64,000 nt of DNA, from the NCBI GenBank assembly GCA_934098295.1, contig CAKONV010000002.1:116297-180296 (forward strand), written 5' to 3'. This stretch comes from an uncultured Bacilli bacterium. Its GTDB lineage: Bacteria; Bacillota_I; Bacilli_A; ML615J-28; CAG-313. Positions 34,591 through 43,480 of the stretch are shown here, one piece after another (position 1 is the stretch's first letter; every line of letters begins with the position of its first letter). The translations under genes were made by a program, and so were the position numbers. Below the pieces are notes generated by a model. The model was given only the letters and a program-made list of their open reading frames with translations. It was not told where the DNA came from and searched no databases.

Positions 34591-37299
34591 TTATTTTACA
34601 ATTTTTTTAGTTTTTTTATAAACAGTTTTAAAATCATTTTTATCTTCTTCTAAAAAAGATACAACTTCTTGATTAGGCATTGGTTTTTCAACAAATTGTT
34701 TACCATAATATGCATTTAAATACATTTGTTTAATTTCTGACATCAATGGATAACGTGGGTTAGCACCAGTACATTGATCATCGAAAGCTTGTTCAACCAT
34801 ATCATCAAGTCTATTTAAGAAGTCTTCTTCATTAGGAACATAATCCTTAATAGTTGGTTTAATACCAATCTTTTCTTTTAATTCATCAATTTTCTTAATT
34901 AAGTTTTCAACCTTTTCACTATCAGTGTTTCCACCAAGGCCTAAATAATCACTAACTTCGGCATAACGTTCTAAAGTATGTGGGTGATCATATTGTGGGA
35001 AAGTTCCCATCTTAACTGGTGTTTCACATGAGTTGAATCTAATTACTTCATCAAGCATTAAAGCATTGGCAATACCATGAGGAATATGATGGAAAGCACC
35101 AAGTTTATGAGCCATTGAGTGACAAACACCTAAGAAAGCGTTGGCAAAGGCCATACCAGCCATCGTTGCCGCATTAGCCATTTTTTCTCTTGCGATAGGA
35201 TCAGTTGCACCATTATTATAAGCTCTTGGTAGATATTCAAATATTATCTTTAATGATTTTAATGCAAGTCCATCTGTATAATCAGTAGCCATTATGGAAG
35301 CATAGGCTTCTAAACAGTGAGATACGGCATCAATTCCTGAGGCAGCAGTTAATCCTTTTGGTGCAGTCATATGGAAATCAGCATCAACGATTGCCATCTT
35401 TGGTAATAATTCATAATCAGCTAGAGGATATTTTACACCAGTTGTCTCATCCGTAATTACAGCGAATGGAGTAACTTCTGAACCAGTTCCTGCTGATGTT
35501 GGAATAGCAATAAAATATGCCTTTTCACCCATTTTTGGGAATGTATAGATACGTTTACGAATATCCATGAAACGCATAGCCATGTCAAGGAAATCAACTT
35601 CTGGATGTTCATATAATACCCACATTATCTTTGCAGCATCCATAGCAGAACCACCACCTAAAGCAATAATTGTGTCAGGTTTGAATGAAGTCATTTGAAG
35701 AGCACCACGTTTTGCACAAGCAAGAGTTGGATCTGGTTCTACATCAAAGAATACTGAATATTCCATATTCATTTCTTTTAGTTTTTCAATAATTGGATTA
35801 GCATTACCATTGCTATATAAGAACTTATCAGTAACAATGAATGCACGTTTTTTATGCATTACCGTTTTTAATTCATCTAAAGCGACAGGTAAGCAACCTT
35901 TTTTAAGATATATTTTTTCAGGAGTTCTAAACCAAAGCATATTTTCTCTTCTTTCTGCAACTGTTTTAATATTAATTAGGTGTTTTACGCCAACATTTTC
36001 GGAAATACTATTTCCGCCCCAAGAACCACATCCTAAAGTAAGTGATGGAGTAAGTTTAAAGTTGTAGATGTCTCCAATACCACCTTGTGATGATGGTGTA
36101 TTTACTAAGATACGACATGTTTTCATACGGTTATAGAAAGCAACTAATTTTTCTTGTTCCGTAACAGTGTTTAAATATATTGATGAAGTATGTCCATAAC
36201 CACCGTCAGCGATTAATCTTTCAGCTTTTCCAAAAGCATCTTCTATATCTTTTGCTCTATACATTGCTAGAACTGGAGATAACTTTTCATGAGCAAATTC
36301 TTCTGATAACTCAACTGAAGTAACTTCACCAATTAAAATTTTTGTTTCTTCAGGAACACTTACGCCCGCTAAAGAAGCAATTGTAGCCGCTTTTTGACCA
36401 ACAATTTTAGCATTAAGAGCTCCATTTATAATAATTGTTTTTCTTACTTTATTTTTTTCTTCATCATCCAAGAAATAGCAGCCTCTTGCCATAAATTCTT
36501 GTTTTACTGATTCATATATATCATCAAGAACAATTACAGATTGTTCAGATGCACAAATCATACCATTATCGAAAGTTTTGGAATGAATTATTGAACTAAC
36601 AGCAAGAACAATATCAGCTGATGAATCAATAATTGCAGGAGTATTACCAGCACCTACACCGACAGCAGGTTTACCAGATGAATAAGCAGCTTTTACCATT
36701 CCAGGTCCACCTGTAGCAAGAATTATGTCAGCTTCTTTCATAATTGTATTTGTTAATTCTAGACTAGGTACATCAATCCAACCAATAATTCCTTCAGGAG
36801 CACCTGCTTTAACAGCAGCTTCTAAAACTATTTTTGCGGCAGCGATTGTTGATGCTTTTGCTCTTGGGTGAGGACTAATTATGATACCATTTCTTGTTTT
36901 TAAAGCAAGTAGTGATTTAAATATTGCTGTAGAAGTTGGATTAGTAGTTGGAATAACAGCGGCTATTACTCCAATTGGTTCCGCAACTTTTTTGTATCCA
37001 AATGCCTTATCTTCTTCAATTACACCACAAGTTACAGTATTGCGATATTTATTATAGATGTATTCAGATGCATAATGATTTTTTATTACTTTATCTTCAA
37101 CTACTCCCATACCCGTTTCTTCAACAGCCATCTTAGCAAGGGGAATTCTTGCTTTGTTGGCAGCTAAGGAAGCAGCTAAGAAAATTGCATCTACTTGTTC
37201 TTGAGTATATGTTGCAAATACTCTTTGTGCATTTCTCACTTCTTCCAATTTTTTTGATAGGCTAGCTAAGCTATCAACAATTTCATAGTTTTTTTCCAT
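34591..37299 (-). CDS. adhE: Bifunctional acetaldehyde-CoA/alcohol dehydrogenase
   Basis: Reduces acetyl-CoA to ethanol in two NADH-dependent steps. The aldehyde dehydrogenase half (about 1-440) has VIPTTNPTSTAIFKSL, GGPGMVKAAY and the catalytic Cys in NGMICASEQS. The iron-dependent alcohol dehydrogenase half (about 455-870) has ALGGGSAMDAAK, PTSAGTGSEVTPF and the iron ligands in CHSMAHKLGAFHHIPHG. At 902 residues it is complete. It is the second gene after rex, with 15 bases between, so NADH sensing directly controls it. Confidence 0.97.
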   Translation of the reverse strand: MEKNYEIVDSLASLSKKLEEVRNAQRVFATYTQEQVDAIFLAASLAANKARIPLAKMAVEETGMGVVEDKVIKNHYASEYIYNKYRNTVTCGVIEEDKAFGYKKVAEPIGVIAAVIPTTNPTSTAIFKSLLALKTRNGIIISPHPRAKASTIAAAKIVLEAAVKAGAPEGIIGWIDVPSLELTNTIMKEADIILATGGPGMVKAAYSSGKPAVGVGAGNTPAIIDSSADIVLAVSSIIHSKTFDNGMICASEQSVIVLDDIYESVKQEFMARGCYFLDDEEKNKVRKTIIINGALNAKIVGQKAATIASLAGVSVPEETKILIGEVTSVELSEEFAHEKLSPVLAMYRAKDIEDAFGKAERLIADGGYGHTSSIYLNTVTEQEKLVAFYNRMKTCRILVNTPSSQGGIGDIYNFKLTPSLTLGCGSWGGNSISENVGVKHLINIKTVAERRENMLWFRTPEKIYLKKGCLPVALDELKTVMHKKRAFIVTDKFLYSNGNANPIIEKLKEMNMEYSVFFDVEPDPTLACAKRGALQMTSFKPDTIIALGGGSAMDAAKIMWVLYEHPEVDFLDMAMRFMDIRKRIYTFPKMGEKAYFIAIPTSAGTGSEVTPFAVITDETTGVKYPLADYELLPKMAIVDADFHMTAPKGLTAASGIDAVSHCLEAYASIMATDYTDGLALKSLKIIFEYLPRAYNNGATDPIAREKMANAATMAGMAFANAFLGVCHSMAHKLGAFHHIPHGIANALMLDEVIRFNSCETPVKMGTFPQYDHPHTLERYAEVSDYLGLGGNTDSEKVENLIKKIDELKEKIGIKPTIKDYVPNEEDFLNRLDDMVEQAFDDQCTGANPRYPLMSEIKQMYLNAYYGKQFVEKPMPNQEVVSFLEEDKNDFKTVYKKTKKIVK

Positions 37300-37314
37300 A
37301 CTTTTTATCTCCTT

Positions 37315-37932
37315 TTAATTATTATTAATTTCAACGGCTAGCATCATTAACAATGATACAATATCCACATTTTTAACGCACATTCTATTATTGTTTTCAA
37401 CTTTGGCATTACTAAAATTTAAAACGCCTTTAATGTTTGTTTCTTCAAGTTTTAAACTAACATCTTTTACTGAAAAAGATGGAACTGATAGGATTGCTAA
37501 TGATACTTGATTTTCTTTACAAAATAAAGAAAGTTCATCAATATTCTTTACTATAAGTCCAGAAACATTTTGACCTATCTTTTTTAAATCATTATCAAAA
37601 ATTCCTATAAGATTAAAATTATCTTTTTTAAATCCCTCAAAATTGGCAAGGGCACATCCAATTTTACCAGCGCCAATAATTATGACATTAGTGAATTTGT
37701 TTTGGTGAATTATTTTTTCAATATCACTTTTTAATTCACTAATTTGATAACCAACTTTAGGTTTACCATTACCTGAGATTAAATTCAAATCTTTTCTTAC
37801 TTGTACTTCTCCTAATCCTAGTTCCATAGCTACTTTTCTAGAAGAGATCATATCATCATTTTTAAATGAATCCAAGTAATTATAATATAGTGGTATTCTT
37901 TCTATAATTGATTTAGATATTTTTTTCTCCAT
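37315..37932 (-). CDS. rex: Redox-sensing transcriptional repressor Rex
   Basis: Dimeric repressor released from DNA when NADH rises. Winged helix at 1-80 (SSRKVAMELGLGEVQVRKDL), then a Rossmann domain with IIGAGKIGCALANF and FDNDLKKIG. The length of 205 residues is typical. First gene of the eight-gene fermentation operon, suggesting that it controls its own operon. I do not see a clear Rex operator (TTGTGA-N6-TCACAA type) at its promoter; only a repeated TATTAGTG around the -10 is visible. Confidence 0.95.
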   Translation of the reverse strand: MEKKISKSIIERIPLYYNYLDSFKNDDMISSRKVAMELGLGEVQVRKDLNLISGNGKPKVGYQISELKSDIEKIIHQNKFTNVIIIGAGKIGCALANFEGFKKDNFNLIGIFDNDLKKIGQNVSGLIVKNIDELSLFCKENQVSLAILSVPSFSVKDVSLKLEETNIKGVLNFSNAKVENNNRMCVKNVDIVSLLMMLAVEINNN

Positions 37933-37962
37933 ACTTTCTCCTTAATTTTCTTCGTGCACTAA

Positions 37963-37968
37963 TATTAT
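37963..37968 (-). promoter_or_regulatory. Promoter region of the rex-adhE-hydrogenase operon
   Basis: A TATAAT on the minus strand, flanked on both sides by the direct repeat TATTAGTG. A TTTCCC 18 bases upstream may be the -35. The flanking repeats could be a regulator site, but they are not a Rex consensus. Confidence 0.5.
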
Positions 37969-38001
37969 ACACTAATAATCTTTTTTTGGGAAATACTATA
38001 A

Positions 38002-38039
38002 AAGTATATCGATATATCTTTATCGATATATTTTTACTT
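38002..38039. repeat. Palindromic hairpin between lysR and rex
   Basis: A perfect 12-base palindrome TATATCGATATA (38005-38016), then TATCGATATA (38021-38030), enclosed by AAGTA and TACTT. It overlaps the lysR stop codon. It may end the lysR transcript, though no good T run follows, or act as a protein site. Confidence 0.45.
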
Positions 38040-38973
38040 ATTTCATGTTTAGTTTTTCCATTCTACGTTTGCTTTCACACAATTGCGTAATAAATTCACA
38101 GTCTAATTTACTTAAATTATACGAAGAACGATAAATCATAACATCTTTATATTCTTTTAAATTATCAACACAATGTTTTTGAACTAAATTATATTTGTTA
38201 AGAATTTCTTCTTCAAGAGGTGATACCCACATAAATGTATCTTCATTATTTGATAGCAATTCAAACTGGCTTGCTCTTTCAAAAACATATATTCTCCTAC
38301 TGATATCCTCAGAAAATTCAAATTTTGAAAGTTCTGAGGTTGGTAGTGAAGGTACATATGGATCACCATGAGCAATTTCAATAAAATCTTTTAAATCCGA
38401 ATAATATATTTCATCATTTTTAGCAAGGACACTTTCTTTACTAAAAGCTAAAACATACTTGAATTCATATACGAGTTCATACTTTAATTCTCTCCTATCG
38501 AATAAATCTTTAAAGTATTTATCATAATTTGCAGCATAGCGAATAATTCCTAACTTTGAATCATCATTTAATACATTATTAATTACTCGGTAAGCATTAG
38601 TTTCTTTGTAGTAAACTTCAGCATTATCAATCTTTTTTAAACAATCTGAAAACTTTACAAAAGCTGAAGCAATATAACTGGCTCTAGGAACCGAAATTGA
38701 AAAAATATTCTTTTTCTTTTGTCCTTTAAAAATAGCTTCCATTTCTTCCATTTCATGAATTAATTTTTTTCCATAAGTTAATAATTGTTCACCTTCTGGC
38801 GTAACAGTCATACCTTTAGAGTTTCTTTCAAAAATGGTAATGTCAAGTTCTGTTTCAAGCTCTTTAATTGCTCTTGAAACATTAGGTTGAGCAACAAATA
38901 GTTTTTCTGATGCTTTATTAATAGAACCAGTTTCTGCTACAACAATGGCATACTTCAGGTGTAAAAAATTCAT
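38038..38973 (-). CDS. LysR family transcriptional regulator
   Basis: A 311-residue LysR protein. The N-terminal winged helix reads FLHLKYAIVVAETGSINKASEKL with VAQPNVSRAIKELE, followed by the linker helix and a PBP2-type effector domain. It precedes the rex operon on the same strand. LysR proteins commonly act on neighbouring genes, so the rex or eno-adh genes are candidates. The effector is unknown. A strong GTGGAGGATA site precedes the ATG. Confidence 0.9.
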   Translation of the reverse strand: MNFLHLKYAIVVAETGSINKASEKLFVAQPNVSRAIKELETELDITIFERNSKGMTVTPEGEQLLTYGKKLIHEMEEMEAIFKGQKKKNIFSISVPRASYIASAFVKFSDCLKKIDNAEVYYKETNAYRVINNVLNDDSKLGIIRYAANYDKYFKDLFDRRELKYELVYEFKYVLAFSKESVLAKNDEIYYSDLKDFIEIAHGDPYVPSLPTSELSKFEFSEDISRRIYVFERASQFELLSNNEDTFMWVSPLEEEILNKYNLVQKHCVDNLKEYKDVMIYRSSYNLSKLDCEFITQLCESKRRMEKLNMK

Positions 38974-39084
38974 ATTGTATCCTCCACTTTTTATTTTTTA
39001 TCTAACTTTTTTTAAAAGTTTAATTACATTATTATAATCTTATTATATCATATTTTATTTTATTTTGTCTAATGGAAAATAAAA

Positions 39085-39119
39085 AAATAGAAGTCAAGAA
39101 AACTAGATGACTCCTATTT
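39085..39119 (-). terminator. Enolase terminator
   Basis: AAATAG-AGTCA pairs with TGACT-CTATTT on the minus strand, followed by TTTTTATTTT. Confidence 0.8.
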
Positions 39120-39176
39120 CTTAAAATATTTAATTTATTATTATATTTTTTTATTTTTTTGCTATTTAAAAAATTC

Positions 39177-40475
39177 CTATTGTTTATCTCTTATACAATA
39201 CACAGATTTTAATCCATCGTATTTAGCTACTTCACCAAGTTCATCTTCTATTCTTAACAATTGATTGTATTTAGCAATACGATCACTTCTTGATAAGGAA
39301 CCAGTTTTAATAAGTCCTGCAGATAGTCCCACTGCTAAATCGGCGATTGTTGTATCTTCAGTTTCTCCACTTCTATGAGAAACAATTGCTGTATATCCTG
39401 ATTTTTTTGCAAGTTCAATAGCAGCAACCGTGTCTGATAAAGTACCAATTTGATTTAATTTGATTAAAATTGAGTTAGCAACTCCTTCATTAATTCCACG
39501 TTCAAGTCTAGATGTATTCGTTACAAATAAATCATCACCTACTAATTGAACTTTTTTACCCAAACGCATTGTAAGTTGTTTCCAACCTTCCCAATCATCT
39601 TCAGCTAATCCATCTTCAATAGATATTATAGGATATTGTTTAATTAAGTCATCATAAAACTTAATCATTCCTGAGGCATCTAGTGTTTTCTTTTCACTCT
39701 TTAATATATATTTTTTACTATTTTTATCATAGAATTCACTCGATGCAACATCAAGGGCAATATAAACATCTTTACCAGGAACATATCCAGCCAATTTTAT
39801 AGCTTCAACGACACAAGAAATGGCTTCTTGATTGCTAGAAAGTTTAGGTGCATAACCACCTTCATCACCAACAGCTGTATTACATCCTTTTTTCTTTAAA
39901 ATATTTTTAAGAGCATGAAAAACTTCTGATCCCATTCTCAAAGCTTCTTTAAAAGTTTTTGGGGATACTGGCATAATCATTATTTCTTGAAGATCAATAC
40001 AAAAATCTGCATGGGCACCACCATTTAGTATATTCATCATTGGTGTTGGTAATAAATGGGCACTGAATCCTCCTAAATATTGATAAAGAGGAATGTCAAC
40101 ATAATTAGCAGCAGTCTTAGCAATAGCTAAAGATACACCTAGTACCGCATTTGCTCCTAATTTAGAAAGATTAGCTGTTCCATCTAATTCTTTCATTTTT
40201 TTATCTAATAATAATTGTTCTCTTACATCAAAGCCTAATAGTTCTGGCGCAATAACTTCGTTTACGTTCTCTACAGCTTTTAAAACACCTTTGCCCAAAT
40301 ATCTTTTTTTATCATTATCTCTTAATTCTAAAGCCTCATGAGAACCAGTTGAAGCACCACTTGGAACAATTGCTCTTCCCGTAGCTCCACTTTCAGTTCT
40401 AACTTCAACTTCTACAGTTGGATTTCCTCTTGAGTCTAGCACTTCACGTGCATAAATGTCAACAATATATGGCAT
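39177..40475 (-). CDS. eno: Enolase
   Basis: Converts 2-phosphoglycerate to phosphoenolpyruvate. 432 residues. Motifs: EVLDSRGNPTVEVEV, GASTGSHEALELRD, GDEGGYAPKL, SIEDGLAEDDW, the catalytic Lys in ILIKLNQIGTLS and VSHRSGETEDTTIADLAV. Its start lies 5 bases after the upstream iron alcohol dehydrogenase stop, so the two form one transcript. The usual glycolytic neighbours (gap-pgk-tpiA-gpmI) are not adjacent here; gpmI is 14 kb away. Confidence 0.98.
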   Translation of the reverse strand: MPYIVDIYAREVLDSRGNPTVEVEVRTESGATGRAIVPSGASTGSHEALELRDNDKKRYLGKGVLKAVENVNEVIAPELLGFDVREQLLLDKKMKELDGTANLSKLGANAVLGVSLAIAKTAANYVDIPLYQYLGGFSAHLLPTPMMNILNGGAHADFCIDLQEIMIMPVSPKTFKEALRMGSEVFHALKNILKKKGCNTAVGDEGGYAPKLSSNQEAISCVVEAIKLAGYVPGKDVYIALDVASSEFYDKNSKKYILKSEKKTLDASGMIKFYDDLIKQYPIISIEDGLAEDDWEGWKQLTMRLGKKVQLVGDDLFVTNTSRLERGINEGVANSILIKLNQIGTLSDTVAAIELAKKSGYTAIVSHRSGETEDTTIADLAVGLSAGLIKTGSLSRSDRIAKYNQLLRIEDELGEVAKYDGLKSVYCIRDKQ

Positions 40476-40480
40476 AAATT

Positions 40481-41644
40481 TTATTTCCTTTCCTTTAATT
40501 CTTGAAAGATTTCCATTAATTCTTTATCACTAAAATATTTAGGGACAGGATACAATGGATAAACTTCCTTATTTATGTGTTTGATTAATAGAGGTATATC
40601 CTCTTCTTTAATGATACTAGAAAAGTCACAAGAAATTTGCAATTTTTTATCTAATTCTATAATAGTTGTTATTAAATCATTAATTTGAGTTTCTCTTTCA
40701 ATAATTTTTAGTTTTTTATAAATTGATTTATCATATTTTTTTAAAACAATTGGTAAAATTAAAGCATTTGCAAGTCCATGAGGTACATGGTAAAAGGCTC
40801 CTAAGGAATGGGCAACAGCATGTACATAGCCTACGTATGCCTTTGTAAAGGCTCTACCTGCTAAATAAGATGCTTCTTGCATTTTTTCTAATGATTCTAA
40901 AGATTGATCTTTAAAAGCAATATACAAATTACTAAAAATCAATTTCATTGCATCTAAAGCATCTTTTTTAGTTTTTTTCGTATTACTATGACCTATAAAT
41001 GCCTCAACTGCGTGTGTTAATGCATCCATTCCAGTCGTTGCAATTAATGATGGTGGTAATTCGCTTAAATGAGTGGGATTTAACACGGCTACTTTTGGTA
41101 TTAATAAGGGATCATTTATAGCATATTTTTCATTCTTTTGACTATCAATAACTACAGAGGCAACTGTGCATTCACTTCCCGTACCGGCTGTTGTCGGAAT
41201 TGCCACTAAATAACATGGATGTTTTTTTACTTTTAATAATCCTCTTAAAGATCTAATATCCCTATTTGGTTGCCTAATTTTGCAAGCAATAATTTTGCTG
41301 GCATCGATTGTAGAACCACCGCCTATAGCAATTATTGCATCAATTTTATCATTTTTTATCTTATTATAAGCTTCTAAAATATTATCAATTGAAGGATCTG
41401 TAGCAATATTATTGAAGAAAAAAATATTAAACGAGTCATTTTTTAAAGATTCTACAATATCATTATAAAACTTCTTGGTACATATAGTTTTTCCCGTAGT
41501 TATTAAAATATTCTTTTTATTATTCAATTTTAATTCTTTTTTTGCATCTTCAATTTTCTTTACAACTAAGGGTTCTCTTATTATCATTAGTCTTGATAAT
41601 ACATATAATATCTTTTGATAAATTCTTGCAAATATAATTTTCAT
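40481..41644 (-). CDS. Iron-containing alcohol dehydrogenase
   Basis: A 387-residue group III alcohol dehydrogenase. It has AIGGGSTIDASKI, PTTAGTGSECTVASV and iron-binding HAVAHSLGAFYHVPHG, and resembles the C-terminal half of AdhE. I use the ATG at 41644, with GGTGAG just upstream; TTG at 41656 and GTG at 41653 are also possible. The substrate (ethanol, butanol, propanediol, or another) cannot be told. Pairing with enolase in one operon links alcohol formation with glycolysis. Confidence 0.9.
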   Translation of the reverse strand: MKIIFARIYQKILYVLSRLMIIREPLVVKKIEDAKKELKLNNKKNILITTGKTICTKKFYNDIVESLKNDSFNIFFFNNIATDPSIDNILEAYNKIKNDKIDAIIAIGGGSTIDASKIIACKIRQPNRDIRSLRGLLKVKKHPCYLVAIPTTAGTGSECTVASVVIDSQKNEKYAINDPLLIPKVAVLNPTHLSELPPSLIATTGMDALTHAVEAFIGHSNTKKTKKDALDAMKLIFSNLYIAFKDQSLESLEKMQEASYLAGRAFTKAYVGYVHAVAHSLGAFYHVPHGLANALILPIVLKKYDKSIYKKLKIIERETQINDLITTIIELDKKLQISCDFSSIIKEEDIPLLIKHINKEVYPLYPVPKYFSDKELMEIFQELKERK

Positions 41645-41676
41645 ATCACTCACCAATATTATTATATAATATTTAT

Positions 41677-41707
41677 AAAAAAAATACTAGCAAAGAGATT
41701 GCTTGCT
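41677..41707 (-). terminator. Second terminator after the nucleotidase gene
   Basis: AGCAA pairs with TTGCT on the minus strand, followed by eight T residues. It lies in series behind the hairpin at 41727-41760. Confidence 0.6.
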
Positions 41708-41726
41708 GGTAAAATAAAAATATAAA

Positions 41727-41760
41727 AAGGATTAAAACGCTTCTAGCTTTTCAATCCTTT
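41727..41760 (-). terminator. Terminator of the nucleotidase gene
   Basis: AAAGGATT pairs with AATCCTTT, with an inner AAAAGC/GC-TTTT stem, then TTATATTTTTATTTT. Confidence 0.8.
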
Positions 41761-41767
41761 ATATCAT

Positions 41768-43192
41768 TTATTTATTCCTAAAATATTCTACTACAGCATC
41801 TTTAATATATGCACCAGTTTTTTCAGGAACAATACCTTCAAAACAATAAGTATAATAGGTTCCTGTGAAAACATAGTCAATAACCGCAATTTTATATTCT
41901 TTGTTTTCTTCTAATTCATAATAACTACAATTATAATATAAATAGTCACCACTTCTTGATATTAGTTCTTTAAGTTTATAACCTTTTAATGTTATTATAT
42001 ATATCTCATTATCAAAAGGAAAACATTCATATATGTTTTTAGCATATATATCACCAGCAGGTATGGTAGTTCTAACTCCTCCTGTATTCATTATCGCAAA
42101 ATCAGTTTTATGAATATTTGTCATAGCTTCAATTGCTATAGCACCAAGAGCATCACGGCTTAAGGCGCTATTTGTATGGCCAATTTTCTTATTGCTCAAA
42201 TCAAAATATGTAGAATAGTTGTCCAAAATTTTTAAAATGCCTTCATCATTTTCATAATTAATTGGCTTGTAGTGTTTTGCATTACTACTTGTTACTTTAC
42301 TGTCTTTTAAATTTATGGTTAATAATCCTACCGTTAAATTTTTTGTATTTGATTGAATTGCTGAAATATTTACGCCATCAGTTCTTGTAAGTGTATCTTC
42401 AACATATTGATGAGTATGAGCACAAATAATGCCATCAATTCGTGAATTGTTCTCTAGTCTTGCATATCTTTCATTAGTTGATGATTCATATTCATGAGTT
42501 GAAACGACAACAACATCACATTTTTTTTCAACTCTTAATTCTTCCGCAAGATTTTCAACAATAGGAACGGGATCCATAAATGTATAATTGGCAACTTTAT
42601 CAGCGGCAATTGAAGAAGTCAAGTGTTCACCTATAACGCCAATGATACCTACTTTAAATCCATTGTTTTCGACAACAACATAATCATCTAACCACTCTGG
42701 TTTTTCATTAGTTCTTTTATCAACAATATTAGCACCTAAAAAAGGAAAATCAGCTTCTCCATTTTCTAAATTTCCATCTTTGTATTTTGATATTTCTTCA
42801 AAGCCCCAATCAAATTCATGATTACCAATAACAAAGCAATCAAATTTCATAGCATTTAGTACATCAATAAACACTCTACCATGAGTTTCATTAGAAACAT
42901 AACCACCTTGAAAAATATCGCCGTTAGCAACTTTTATTAAAGAACTACTTTTTTCAATTGATTTAATCACTGATTGGACTTTTTCCATTCCTGGTGTTTT
43001 ACCATCCGTTTTGATAGCTCCATGTGTATCATTAATTGCAAATATTTCAACTTTACCATCATGAGTTTCGATAATTGGATCATCATCACCTTTTGGATTA
43101 TCGGGAGTATCTGGAGTGGAAATTTCACCATCACAACCAAATAGCATTATAAATGATAAAAAAACCACCAATAAATTTAAAAATTTTTTCAT
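41768..43192 (-). CDS. 5'-nucleotidase/metallophosphatase lipoprotein
   Basis: A surface-anchored nucleotidase of the UshA/YfkN type. Lipobox MLFGC near residue 20, then an acidic linker (TPDTPDNPKGDDDP), then a calcineurin-like metallophosphatase domain with AINDTHGA, VANGDIFQGG, IGNHEFDWGFEE and CAHTHQYVED. The C-terminal nucleotide-binding domain (about 330-474) includes IMNTGGVRT and YECFPFDNEI. It would release nucleosides from extracellular nucleotides, which fits the purine permease encoded at 61962-63386. Monocistronic, with two terminators behind it. Confidence 0.92.
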   Translation of the reverse strand: MKKFLNLLVVFLSFIMLFGCDGEISTPDTPDNPKGDDDPIIETHDGKVEIFAINDTHGAIKTDGKTPGMEKVQSVIKSIEKSSSLIKVANGDIFQGGYVSNETHGRVFIDVLNAMKFDCFVIGNHEFDWGFEEISKYKDGNLENGEADFPFLGANIVDKRTNEKPEWLDDYVVVENNGFKVGIIGVIGEHLTSSIAADKVANYTFMDPVPIVENLAEELRVEKKCDVVVVSTHEYESSTNERYARLENNSRIDGIICAHTHQYVEDTLTRTDGVNISAIQSNTKNLTVGLLTINLKDSKVTSSNAKHYKPINYENDEGILKILDNYSTYFDLSNKKIGHTNSALSRDALGAIAIEAMTNIHKTDFAIMNTGGVRTTIPAGDIYAKNIYECFPFDNEIYIITLKGYKLKELISRSGDYLYYNCSYYELEENKEYKIAVIDYVFTGTYYTYCFEGIVPEKTGAYIKDAVVEYFRNK

Positions 43193-43390
43193 ATATTTCC
43201 TTTCATTATATACAATTATTTATACTATAATTATACCACAAATAACTTCAAAAAACAAAGTTTTTATACCTAAATATCTAGTAAAAATTTAATAAATAAA
43301 CATTGATTAATCTCTATAACATAATTGTTTTGTACTAATTCATTATAATACTAGATACTTTTTAAAAAAGGATACTACTGAACATATAAA

Positions 43391-43427
43391 AACAAGCGAT
43401 AATTAACTTTCGTTATTACCGCTTGTT
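43391..43427 (-). terminator. Terminator of the polyamine transporter operon
   Basis: AACAAGCG-TAAT pairs with ATTA-CGCTTGTT on the minus strand, followed by TTTTAT. A related hairpin core (AAGCG-TAATA) ends the GGGtGRT gene. Confidence 0.8.
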
Positions 43428-43480
43428 CTTTATCTATTCAATATTTTTAAAGTTATTTAGAAAAGAATTATGTTGATAGA

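Noticed and set aside
37933..38037. Rex operator upstream of rex
   Set aside because: No TTGTGA-type inverted repeat is present; only direct TATTAGTG repeats and an ATCGAT palindrome were found.
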